Below are positions 42,525 to 50,057 of a stretch of 64,000 nucleotides of DNA, piece after piece. The translations under genes were made by a program, and so were the position numbers. Source of the DNA: Methanomicrobia archaeon (GTDB taxonomy: Archaea > Methanobacteriota_B > Thermococci > Methanofastidiosales > NM3); the NCBI GenBank assembly GCA_030603445.1, contig JAUVXU010000004.1:62001-126000 (forward strand), written 5' to 3'. The notes beneath the pieces are model-generated. The model saw only the letters and a list, made by a program, of their open reading frames with translations, made no database searches and was not told the DNA's origin. Numbering within the stretch: the stretch's first letter is position 1; each line of letters starts with the position of its first letter.

Positions 42525-43066
42525 CTATATCTCACCGCCATGCAAGCCGCGTCATCGCTCTTCTTTCCAAACATGTGAATTATTTTCTTAGCCATGGTCT
42601 TGGCGTCGTCTGTTAAAATCTCCGGATAGTCTCCCAGTTCGAAATGCTCCTTTACACCATCCGTATACAGCACGACAACATCTGCGCGAGAAAACGGCCT
42701 TTCCATCGCCTTTAATGTTGGAAGAACGTACCCAACAACGCCAGGCAGTGATATAAACCTCATAGTGTCTGGGCCAAACACCCTTGCAGTTATATTGCCT
42801 ACTCCAACGTATCTTAGCTCCATTAATTGCAAATCAAGAAGACACAATCCTACAACTGCCCCTCTAGAACCTCTTATCTCCTCATGCAATCCCCTCATTA
42901 TCTTGATAATGTCTTTTTGATGGTTCTCATCCAGATACTCTTTGCATGTGATTGCGATTTCGTGTGCTTTTTTTCCATGTCCAAGCACATCGACTAGCCC
43001 CATGAACACTTTTTTGTCAAACGCCTTGATAACTCCGATGTCTCCACATTCGCTATCCTTTATCAA
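42521..43066 (-). CDS. rsbX: RsbX-like PP2C/SpoIIE-type phosphatase
   Basis: Small Mn-dependent serine phosphatase of the RsbX group. Visible: GDIGVIKAF, VDVLGHGKKAHEIA (metal ligand Asp), RGAVVGLCLLDLQLMELRYVGVGNI, LPGVVGYVLPTLKA, VVLYTDGVKEHF and KSDDAACMAVRYR. In bacteria RsbX resets RsbR and RsbS by removing phosphates. The listed start is TTG 43066. In-frame DNA before it encodes family-like residues (FYIATRP) but has no ATG, GTG or TTG; AUU at 43081 is a possible start, with a poorly spaced ribosome-binding site. It lies between the RsbT and kinase genes. Confidence 0.86.
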   Translation of the reverse strand: MIKDSECGDIGVIKAFDKKVFMGLVDVLGHGKKAHEIAITCKEYLDENHQKDIIKIMRGLHEEIRGSRGAVVGLCLLDLQLMELRYVGVGNITARVFGPDTMRFISLPGVVGYVLPTLKAMERPFSRADVVVLYTDGVKEHFELGDYPEILTDDAKTMAKKIIHMFGKKSDDAACMAVRYR

Positions 43067-43106
43067 GGGCCTTGTGGCAATATAAAAATCAGATGTACCG
43101 TTTTTC

Positions 43107-43487
43107 CTACAACCACCGCCTCACTGTAATCTTCGTGCCTTTTGTCCTGGATGGGTCCATCAAGAATTCGTGCATCAGGCGCTTTATTCCTGGCAGACCA
43201 ACGCCTAGTCCTTTGGATGTGCTATAATTCTCTTTTAGCGCAAGATTTATGTCTTTTATTCCTGGGCCGTTGTCCTCTGCAACAACTTCAATACCTTTTT
43301 TTCCCCTCTTTATAATAGGCTTTAGGATAAGTTCTCCTTCTCCCGCATAACGGACTATATTTGTTCCAAGCTCGGAAACGGCAGTTGATATCATGCACTG
43401 CTCATTTGGTTTGAATCCAATGGACTTTGCAATTATCCTTGATTCCATGATCGTTTTTGAAACATCTACTATGCTTCGTACACTAAT
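43107..43487 (-). CDS. rsbT: RsbT-like serine kinase (switch kinase)
   Basis: GHKL-type kinase that in bacteria phosphorylates RsbS and RsbR and then leaves the stressosome. Visible: VSKTIMESRIIAKSIGFKPNEQ, ISTAVSELGTNIVRYAGEGEL (N box), VVAEDNGPGI (G1) and STSKGLGVGLPGIKRLMHEF (G2). With AUU 43487 as start the protein has 126 aa, close to the 133 of Bacillus RsbT; GGAG lies six bases before it. In-frame ATGs exist only inside the rsbS tail (43580, 43565, 43550) and would add a basic, non-family extension. The AUU overlaps the rsbS stop. Confidence 0.88.
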   Translation of the reverse strand: MSVRSIVDVSKTIMESRIIAKSIGFKPNEQCMISTAVSELGTNIVRYAGEGELILKPIIKRGKKGIEVVAEDNGPGIKDINLALKENYSTSKGLGVGLPGIKRLMHEFLMDPSRTKGTKITVRRWL

Positions 43488-43953
43488 CCTCTTCTCCGCT
43501 AGCTTCTTCTCCGCTATCAGGCTCGCCCTCCTGCTCCTCTTCAAGATCATCTTCAGGCAACTCATCAAAATTCTCGACAAGCTCTGTTGCCGGAGCTACC
43601 TTCTGAATGCCGTCTTCAACTGTTGTAGATATGAGGATATCTTCAAAATCGATTCCTAGGTCTACGATGGATGCTACCACCTCCGGCCTGAACCCCGTAA
43701 TTACTGTCTTTGCACCTAACAAGGATGCCATCCTTGCAGTGTCAAAAGCAGTTTTGCACAAAAAAGAGTCCATTACTGTAACACCGGAAAAATCTATTAC
43801 AACGCCCTTCACATCTGTTGCTTCTATCCTCTTCAAAATCTCCTTTTGGATATGCAACATTGCCTCATCGTAAAGCTCAATCTGGATAGGAACTATGAGG
43901 CATCCGCTTGTGATATGCATTTCCACGTTAAACAGGGTATTTTCATCATCCAT
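43483..43953 (-). CDS. rsbS: RsbS-like STAS domain protein with acidic tail
   Basis: 156 aa. STAS domain at residues 8-115: CLIVPIQIELYDEAMLHIQKEIL, VVIDFSGVTVMDSF with Ser56 at the position of the phosphorylated serine of Bacillus RsbS, and ASLLGAKTVITGFRPEVVASIVDLGIDF. The extra C-terminal tail of about 32 residues is strongly acidic (EDDLEEEQEGEPDSGEEASGEED) and not usual for RsbS. The gene follows the RsbR-like gene by 22 bases. Confidence 0.9.
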   Translation of the reverse strand: MDDENTLFNVEMHITSGCLIVPIQIELYDEAMLHIQKEILKRIEATDVKGVVIDFSGVTVMDSFLCKTAFDTARMASLLGAKTVITGFRPEVVASIVDLGIDFEDILISTTVEDGIQKVAPATELVENFDELPEDDLEEEQEGEPDSGEEASGEED

Positions 43954-43975
43954 GAAACAATGGCTCCCTTGAATA

Positions 43976-44788
43976 TCACTTGCCTTTTCTTGATATGTCC
44001 TTGTCTTCTTTTACAGCAAGCCCCAATTCTTCAAACGAGAGCAGCAAAGCATCCTTTAAAGTCGTTGCAGTGTTTAACCCGGAAAAATCAATTCCAAGAT
44101 GCACTATTGTCTGAGCTATCTCTGATGACATGCCGGATAGTATGCAATCTGCACCTACGAGTTTGGTTGCTTTAGTTATCTTTATTATATGATTTGCCAC
44201 AGCCGTGTCTACACTTGCTACACCAGATATGTCCAGTATGCACATCTTTGACTCAGTCTCGGTGATCTTTTTTAAACAGGCTTCCATGACATTTTGTGCA
44301 CGTACTGAATCTATTATCCCGACAAGAGGCAGCATTATTATGTTTTCCCAAACTGTTATGACTGGTGTTGACATCTCTGACATTGCCTGTATTTGCGCTG
44401 ATATGGTATCTTCGTTTCTTTTTACATATTCATCAACTATGCAAAAATTTAATTCAAAGATCAGCTCGCTCATTGCTACTGCTTCTTTAATTAAAACATC
44501 GCGGTCCTGATCTAATAATCCCTCGTCAAGGATAGCGACAATAGCATGTTTTAGCTCAAAGATGCAAGATGCTGTTTGTGAAGGCGTAAACCCACCCTGA
44601 ATGTATGAGATTGCTATTTCTTTGACAGCCTCAATGAGTGGCTCATACTCCGGGTGATCAATAGTATCCAGATTCCCAACGGAAATGGCTTGTAATAGTT
44701 TCTGTAGAAGATTTGCAGCATTATCCCTAAACTCCTCCCTGTTAATATTTTCCGTAGGGATTTTCTTGTTTTCAGCCACATTCTTCAT
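43976..44788 (-). CDS. rsbR: RsbR-like stressosome protein (main frame)
   Basis: 270 aa visible in this frame. The N-terminal half is an all-helical sensor domain of the RsbR non-haem globin kind. The C-terminal STAS domain (residues 140-250) contains ISEM-like STPVITVWENIIMLPLVGIIDSVRAQ, ILDISGVASVDTAVANHI with Ser188 at the first RsbR phosphosite position, and DCILSGMSSEIAQTIVHLGIDF. The frame remains open upstream and encodes NELLDLW, matching the RsbR N-terminus (NELLQLW in Bacillus RsbRA), but has no start codon there. A likely N-terminus is encoded in another frame at 44811-44874, joined across an A8 run. Confidence 0.9.
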   Translation of the reverse strand: MKNVAENKKIPTENINREEFRDNAANLLQKLLQAISVGNLDTIDHPEYEPLIEAVKEIAISYIQGGFTPSQTASCIFELKHAIVAILDEGLLDQDRDVLIKEAVAMSELIFELNFCIVDEYVKRNEDTISAQIQAMSEMSTPVITVWENIIMLPLVGIIDSVRAQNVMEACLKKITETESKMCILDISGVASVDTAVANHIIKITKATKLVGADCILSGMSSEIAQTIVHLGIDFSGLNTATTLKDALLLSFEELGLAVKEDKDISRKGK

Positions 44789-44874
44789 CCAAAGATCCAG
44801 AAGTTCATTCTTTTTTTTGTAAGAATCCCTGGTGCAATGTGTTTTTCAGATTTTACAACATCTTTACCTTTCAT
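44786..44874 (-). other. out-of-frame N-terminus of rsbR joined by a slippery A8 run
   Basis: ATG 44874, preceded by AAGGGA, opens a short frame (MKGKDVVKSEKHIAPGIL...) that stops after the A8 run at 44811-44818. A -1 slip on A-AAA-AAA, or one A lost from the assembly, joins it to the rsbR frame and gives a protein of about 299 aa. Confidence 0.6.
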
Positions 44875-45041
44875 ATAGTTCCCTTACCTTTTTTGATTTA
44901 CTTAACTTTAATATACGAATATGTATTTTCAAATAAAAACATATGCTGGTTAAATTGATGATTAACTGAATTTTCCACCCTTTAAAACCACTTTTTTAAA
45001 CTTTAATGCCTATTTTTTGTGTCCTATTAAGAAAATACTTC

Positions 45042-45347
45042 CTAGGATGAAGCAAGAAAATTATATATCATACCATAATACTTCATGATTGCCCCCTCAT
45101 CGGGGGGTGTGTCTTTTATAGAAAAAATCTTTTGCGTATAATCTGCAGGACAGTCCGAATATGGGACAAAACTGTCTTTTGTGTATAACGCGTCATCCGA
45201 ATAATCTATAAATGGCATCTTTGGATTTCCAAGCAACTCAACAGAGGACTCTGCATCTATATCCAAAGCTTTTGCTGTCCCAATAAATACAAAATATAAG
45301 CAAAGAAACACTATTGCCATCTTAACTGTCATCCTTACTGCTGCCAT
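45042..45347 (-). CDS. small secreted protein of unknown function
   Basis: 101 aa. A signal peptide (VKMAIVFLCLYFVFIGTAKA) and a short mature part of about 75 residues rich in Asp and Tyr with a single Cys. No family recognised. It has its own AT-rich upstream region and sits between the stressosome operon and the homocysteine cluster on the same strand. Start is uncertain: ATG 45347, or a later in-frame ATG preceded by AAGG. Confidence 0.5.
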   Translation of the reverse strand: MAAVRMTVKMAIVFLCLYFVFIGTAKALDIDAESSVELLGNPKMPFIDYSDDALYTKDSFVPYSDCPADYTQKIFSIKDTPPDEGAIMKYYGMIYNFLASS

Positions 45348-45474
45348 TGCTACATGTAAATTTCTGTGTTTATAAACTTTACTTTTTATATATAGTAATG
45401 CTTATCAATACTAACCAATATTTTTAAGCAATATCTTCTATTCTTTTAAAAAAAACACCTTATATATTTAATTG

Positions 45475-46245
45475 TTATCTTGTAGAAACTAGGAAAATAA
45501 TAGAATCATCGCTTTGCCTCTTTTTTATCCTAAGATCCCCGATCATGCCGATATCGTCCCCTTTTATTATGACGGCCCCAAGAGCGCCAGGGATATTTTT
45601 TGACATCTCCAGCGCTTTTTCTATATCCTCGTCCTTTTTCACAATATTGCAAAGGGCAGTTGCCGCAGCATCGGCAAGCGAAGCAGAACGGGAGATAACT
45701 GTGACAGCGTCTGCTGCCCCATAGCTAAAGGAATGGCCCACTGTCCCGGAAGATGTGCATACCCCAAGTGGTGTTGCCTCTGGTGAGATCTCGAAAAATA
45801 CCTTATCTGAGAATGTCGACTCGCCTGCAAACGTGCCTATCGTGCGCATTGTCTCTGTCTTTAGGAATATGTCACCCCCATTCTCGACTATGACCTCATC
45901 GCTAAATGCCAGGAGATCCTTTCCGACATGCTCTGCAACTGCACCTGCAACAGCAGCCATCGGCCCAACACCTGCGGCGTGTGCTGCCCTTATCATAGAA
46001 AAAACCACAGGAGGAGGTAAATCATCCGCAACAAACGGGGAGAACGTTGTCTTAAAAGAAGGGTGCTTATTAATGTAGGATAATATGTCTTGCCTATGTT
46101 TTTTTGTTGACCCGTATGCCTGGGCCGCAAGCTGTTTTTTTGCTCTGATAAAAAGATCGCTCTCATCACAAACTATGCTAAACGACACAAGGCCCTGATT
46201 TCCTGTCTTTTTGCGATAGTTTCGCGAGTAGTCTTTTTTCTTCAC
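45475..46245 (-). CDS. UPF0280 family (ApbE-like fold) protein
   Basis: 256 aa. The family pattern is clear: AAHAAGVGPMAAVAGAVAEHVG, VENGGDIFLKT, GVCTSSGTVGHSFSYGAADAVTVI and ADAAATALCNIV. The fold is that of ApbE, which attaches flavin to proteins, but the usual role of UPF0280 is not proven. In methanogens it lies next to the DUF39 and NIL-ferredoxin genes, as here, so it probably helps the sulfur-transfer pathway. The start is GTG 46245, after AGGCGA. Confidence 0.88.
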   Translation of the reverse strand: MKKKDYSRNYRKKTGNQGLVSFSIVCDESDLFIRAKKQLAAQAYGSTKKHRQDILSYINKHPSFKTTFSPFVADDLPPPVVFSMIRAAHAAGVGPMAAVAGAVAEHVGKDLLAFSDEVIVENGGDIFLKTETMRTIGTFAGESTFSDKVFFEISPEATPLGVCTSSGTVGHSFSYGAADAVTVISRSASLADAAATALCNIVKKDEDIEKALEMSKNIPGALGAVIIKGDDIGMIGDLRIKKRQSDDSIIFLVSTR

Positions 46246-46254
46246 ACAAGTCGC

Positions 46255-46659
46255 CTAGAAGTTTATGCTTATTGCCTTTACAGGACACACCTGCGCACAA
46301 GAACCGCATGCAACACAGCGCCCGAAGTCAAAATTCAACTTGAACGTGTCACGATCCAGTGTCAACGCCTGTGTTGGGCATAGTGATATGCATGCCCCGC
46401 AGTCAACACAAAGCTCCTTATCCCATAGCACGTCGTTCTCAAGCAGGGTTACGCCCACACCCGACTTCTCTGCAAGTTCTATTCCTGCCTTGATATTTTC
46501 CTCATCTCCCTGCAGTTCAATGACCAGCTTTCCTCCTTCGCTAGGCTCTATCTTGGCCCTAAGTATGTTTATCCAGAGATCAAACTCCTTCATGAGGGTG
46601 TGTGATATGGGTTTTTCTACAATTTCTGGCGGGAACGTGAAAATAACCTTGGTCTTCAT
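46255..46659 (-). CDS. NIL-domain ferredoxin of the homocysteine pathway
   Basis: 134 aa. N-terminal NIL domain (residues 1-75, FTFPPEIVEKPISHTLMKEFDLWINILRA), then two 4Fe-4S motifs (CVDCGACISLCP; CVACGSCAQVCP). It is homologous to the Methanosarcina MA1822-type protein that provides electrons for making homocysteine from aspartate semialdehyde. The DUF39 partner is nine bases upstream and UPF0280 nine bases downstream. Confidence 0.92.
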   Translation of the reverse strand: MKTKVIFTFPPEIVEKPISHTLMKEFDLWINILRAKIEPSEGGKLVIELQGDEENIKAGIELAEKSGVGVTLLENDVLWDKELCVDCGACISLCPTQALTLDRDTFKLNFDFGRCVACGSCAQVCPVKAISINF

Positions 46660-46668
46660 AATATCATC

Positions 46669-47817
46669 TTACTCCGATGTTTTATTACTGGATTTATTTG
46701 GCAGCTGCCATGCAGGCTCTTGCAACAAGAACTTGCCTTGCGTTATATCTTTTTTAAGTTTTTCAGCTATTTCGCGCGCCTTTGCGTAGCTTGAAAGCGG
46801 GGAAGTTGGAACCTCCTTGTCGCCTATTTTTATGGAGCCGCTGCGAAGCTGTGCATAGTTTACCGTGCCTAAAACAGGCTTAGACTTATGAGTGCAACTG
46901 TAGTCTGATATCGTTGTGTAGATATCGCTATCACATACAGAGACAAAGCGCATCATGTCTTCATCCAAGATCGGTATTGGGGTGCCAATGCCCACAAACA
47001 TTGTTACGCCATATCCTGGAAAGACCGCCGCCCTTATAAAGTCCACAGACATCTGCTTCAAGTTTCCCATAACAGATATTGTGCCGCCCCCAACTATCTT
47101 GTTCCCATCAACGATTTTTGTTGTCGGATTGTGCTGGGTGCCGTGCCAGACGACATGCCCCTGCGCCCCGCCAAGAAAGATGCGCGTTCCCATGCCTATA
47201 GCCCTAAACGTCGGGTCGTTTAGAAGCGGGCTAAGCTGCCCGGATGTGCAGTAGGTAGCGTTTCCAAGCTTGGGGAGAAGCGTTCCCATGTATGTGTGTA
47301 TTCTCCTTGTAGATGTGTTTACAGCGACATTATAGTTCTGATAGCAGTTGCGCGGATTGAAAAGAAGCGCCTCATTGATGCCTTCTAACGTGATGTATGT
47401 CTCGATCTCCTTTTGAGGGTAGCAGTCTGTGCCAGATGACGTAGCGCGAAGAAATACCTCCTCCCCGCGCAGGAGCCCTTCTATGACATGCGCCCCCCCA
47501 TAGTCCTCCATGGTCTTTGAAAGGCTTGTAGCGCCCAGGTAAGTATCAACAGCAGCCAGGCCGCCGTGTGCCGGAACATCGTTTAACCATATTTTTTGCA
47601 TACGTATCGGAGGGTCTGTATGACCAAAGTTCAATATAACACCAGACGAGCACATAGGAGAAAATGTACCTGTGGTGACAACATCCACTTCTCTGGTGGC
47701 CTTTTTAACCCCCATTTCCTCGACGATTCCTATTATTTCCTCTGCTGTTGCAACAACAGCCTCGCCATTGACTATTTTCCTGTTTATTTCCCCATATGTT
47801 CTCTTGGCACTCGTGAT
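46669..47817 (-). CDS. DUF39 L-aspartate semialdehyde sulfurtransferase (homocysteine biosynthesis)
   Basis: MA1821-type enzyme that helps turn L-aspartate semialdehyde into homocysteine. Core: VDVVTTGTFSPMCSSGVILNFGHTDPPIRM, RATSSGTDCYPQKEIETY, FNPRNCYQNYNVAVN, GARI-like GMGTRIFLGGAQGHVVWHGTQHNP and VGIGTPIPILDEDMM. The family N-terminus (GEINRKI...GEAVVATAEEIIGIVEE) is encoded in frame before the first ATG (47715). Between an in-frame TGA and that ATG there is no ATG, GTG, TTG or CTG. AUC at 47817, eight bases after AGGAG, gives a protein of normal length (382 aa). Confidence 0.93.
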   Translation of the reverse strand: MTSAKRTYGEINRKIVNGEAVVATAEEIIGIVEEMGVKKATREVDVVTTGTFSPMCSSGVILNFGHTDPPIRMQKIWLNDVPAHGGLAAVDTYLGATSLSKTMEDYGGAHVIEGLLRGEEVFLRATSSGTDCYPQKEIETYITLEGINEALLFNPRNCYQNYNVAVNTSTRRIHTYMGTLLPKLGNATYCTSGQLSPLLNDPTFRAIGMGTRIFLGGAQGHVVWHGTQHNPTTKIVDGNKIVGGGTISVMGNLKQMSVDFIRAAVFPGYGVTMFVGIGTPIPILDEDMMRFVSVCDSDIYTTISDYSCTHKSKPVLGTVNYAQLRSGSIKIGDKEVPTSPLSSYAKAREIAEKLKKDITQGKFLLQEPAWQLPNKSSNKTSE

Positions 47818-48036
47818 TACAACATCTCCTCTTCAAAGGTAATGGAAGATATGATTAAAATGTTTGTTGATATTATTATTCTTTTATGAATAATACAGTA
47901 TATTAAAAATTATTATTATGGATATAATATGGAATATATTAATATTTACACACTATTAAATTAATGTTTATGGCAAAGATATGAAGAAAAAACTTATCGT
48001 GTATGATTAGGAAATGAATATCAATTATTAAAAAAT
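47818..48036. other. AT-rich region between the DUF39 and metE-like genes
   Basis: 219 bases without a gene. Several TATA-like elements for minus-strand transcription of the DUF39 operon; nothing else recognised. Confidence 0.5.
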
Positions 48037-49017
48037 TCAATATTCTACGTTCTTCTCAGACTCCAGGTCGCTATCAAGCTTGTTTGAAGCCGCACACATC
48101 ACGGCCACCTTTCTTGTTGCAATATCTCTAGAAAGTATCTTCATGCCGCAGTCAGGTACTGCAATGACATTCTCCTCGCCTATGCACCATGCTGCGTAGC
48201 GCAGCAAATTGTAGACCTCTTCTATAGACTCTACCCTCTCGTCATCTGTCCTGACGCACCCGACACCTATTTTTTTAGGGGGCACGCTGCCAATATACTG
48301 CCCAAGAACCTGCTTATTTTGGGGATAACCTGCAAAGGAAAGAGACACGCTGTCAATTCCCTTGAAGCCCATGATTATGTCAAAGACGCTTTTCTCATCA
48401 TCTGTTATAGTGTCAAAGATCTCCCTGTGGACATCACCGCACACATGCATTGAAATGTCTGATTTGATATGCTTGCACATGTATTCCAGTGAATACTTTG
48501 CAAGATGAGATGGTGAACCAACACTTAGGAACGGTTCATCTATCTGGATAGAAGATGCGCCGCAATTAAGCATGTTGTTAGCTATCTTAACAAGCGCTTT
48601 TGAAAGGTCTTTGAAAAGCTCCTTGTCATATAGGCCGTCGTACTCCTTGGTAGAAAGTGTGGAGCAGTTCACAAGCGTTGTTGGACCTGTTATTATGCCC
48701 TTTACCGGGATTTTCGACACTTCTATTGCATATTCAAGATCCTCTATGATGGTGTCGTCATAGACCGTGTCGTGCCCTATTTTGTTTATTATCTCTGCAC
48801 CCTTCCCGCAATCCTTGTTGCAAAAGTCAATCGGGCATTCCAGGCAATTAAAACCGCTGATTAGATTGGAGAAGTACTCCACCATGTAGTTTCGCGTCTG
48901 GCCATCTGAAGCTACATCTATGCCTGCTGCCACCTGGTCCTCAACAGCTATGCGTATGGCATCACGTCCATGCTCCGCATATGCAACAGGCCATGAACCT
49001 ATGACGGTCTTTAACAT
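48037..49017 (-). CDS. archaeal methionine synthase, MetE C-domain type
   Basis: About 326 aa, the size of short archaeal MetE homologues that lack the N-terminal domain and take methyl groups from a corrinoid protein rather than folate. Zinc ligands: His and Cys in MHVCGDVHREI and Cys in VPDCGMKIL. Other marks: IGSWPVA near the start, DGQTRNYMVEYF, GPTTLV, IQIDEPFLS. ATG 49017 is chosen because it gives the family start MLKTVIGSWPV. The homocysteine genes lie just downstream, so the product of one set is the substrate of the other. Confidence 0.9.
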   Translation of the reverse strand: MLKTVIGSWPVAYAEHGRDAIRIAVEDQVAAGIDVASDGQTRNYMVEYFSNLISGFNCLECPIDFCNKDCGKGAEIINKIGHDTVYDDTIIEDLEYAIEVSKIPVKGIITGPTTLVNCSTLSTKEYDGLYDKELFKDLSKALVKIANNMLNCGASSIQIDEPFLSVGSPSHLAKYSLEYMCKHIKSDISMHVCGDVHREIFDTITDDEKSVFDIIMGFKGIDSVSLSFAGYPQNKQVLGQYIGSVPPKKIGVGCVRTDDERVESIEEVYNLLRYAAWCIGEENVIAVPDCGMKILSRDIATRKVAVMCAASNKLDSDLESEKNVEY

Positions 49018-49142
49018 AAGGAAAAATCTAATCCTTTCTTTAAAAATGTATATGGGGCATTGCAACCATATCGGCCAATTGATATACTAAATAATCAGTG
49101 GTAAGTATTTTAAATTCAAGGTACTGTTATACTAATGATATT

Positions 49143-50045
49143 ATGAAGTATCTGATAGTTGGCGGAGCAGGATTTATCGGCAGCAACTTGGTAGAGCACT
49201 GTGTGAAAAGAGGCGATGAGGTGATTGTCTGCGACAATCTTCACACAGGTTCTAAAAAGAATATTCAAGAATTCGAGAACGATATAATTTTTTTGAAAAA
49301 AAATTGTGGCGATCTGACTAAAAAAGATGTCGGAACTATCGACGGGATATTTCACCTAGGAATATACTCTTCGTCACCGATGTACAAAGAAAATCCCCGC
49401 TTTGTAGGAGAAGCGGTAAACGAGTTTATCAACATGCTGCTGTTAGCAAAGGAAACAAACTCCAAGATGGTATGGTCATCCACATCCTCCATGTACAACG
49501 GCAATCCGACCCCTTGGAGGGAGGACATGCCAATCATGGTAAAAGACTATTACAGCGAGGCGCGCTATTATATGGAAAGATTGGCCACCATGCACTACAA
49601 CTGGTATGGCACAAAGACCCTGGCTATGAGATTCTTCTCTGCTTACGGCCCGCGCGAGGAGGCAAAAAAACAATATGCGAATCTTGTGTCCCAGTTCCTC
49701 TGGGCAATGAAGAAGGGCGAGTCGCCCATCCTCTACGGCGACGGGTCCCAAAGACGCGATTTCACCCACGTCTCAGACATTGTGCAAGGCCTCCAAAAAG
49801 CAATGGACTCCCCAATTGAGCACGACGTGCTTAATCTCGGAAGCGGTGTCTCATACGACCTGACAGAGCTTGTCGGCATGCTCAACAGCGAGCTTGGAAC
49901 GGACATCTCTCCAAAATATGTCAAAAACACCATCAAGGGTTATGTGCCCGAGACGCTTGCAGATACCAAAAAGGCCAAAGAATCACTTGGATTCGAAGCT
50001 AAGATCCCCTTAAAAGAAGGCATCAGAAAGATAGTACGATTATGA
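49143..50045 (+). CDS. NAD-dependent nucleotide-sugar epimerase/dehydratase
   Basis: About 300 aa extended SDR enzyme. Rossmann motif GGAGFIGSNLVEHC; acidic residue after strand 2 (CDN); SSTSSMYNG; substrate region FFSAYGPRE and RRDFTHVSDIVQGL. The expected active-site YxxxK reads YSEAR, so Lys is replaced by Arg. UDP-glucose 4-epimerase-like, with exact sugar unknown. ATG 49143 gives the normal N-terminus; the frame to 49098 is not used. It starts a three-gene nucleotide-sugar unit. Confidence 0.85.
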   Translation: MKYLIVGGAGFIGSNLVEHCVKRGDEVIVCDNLHTGSKKNIQEFENDIIFLKKNCGDLTKKDVGTIDGIFHLGIYSSSPMYKENPRFVGEAVNEFINMLLLAKETNSKMVWSSTSSMYNGNPTPWREDMPIMVKDYYSEARYYMERLATMHYNWYGTKTLAMRFFSAYGPREEAKKQYANLVSQFLWAMKKGESPILYGDGSQRRDFTHVSDIVQGLQKAMDSPIEHDVLNLGSGVSYDLTELVGMLNSELGTDISPKYVKNTIKGYVPETLADTKKAKESLGFEAKIPLKEGIRKIVRL

Positions 50046-50057
50046 ACTGGTGAGTAT

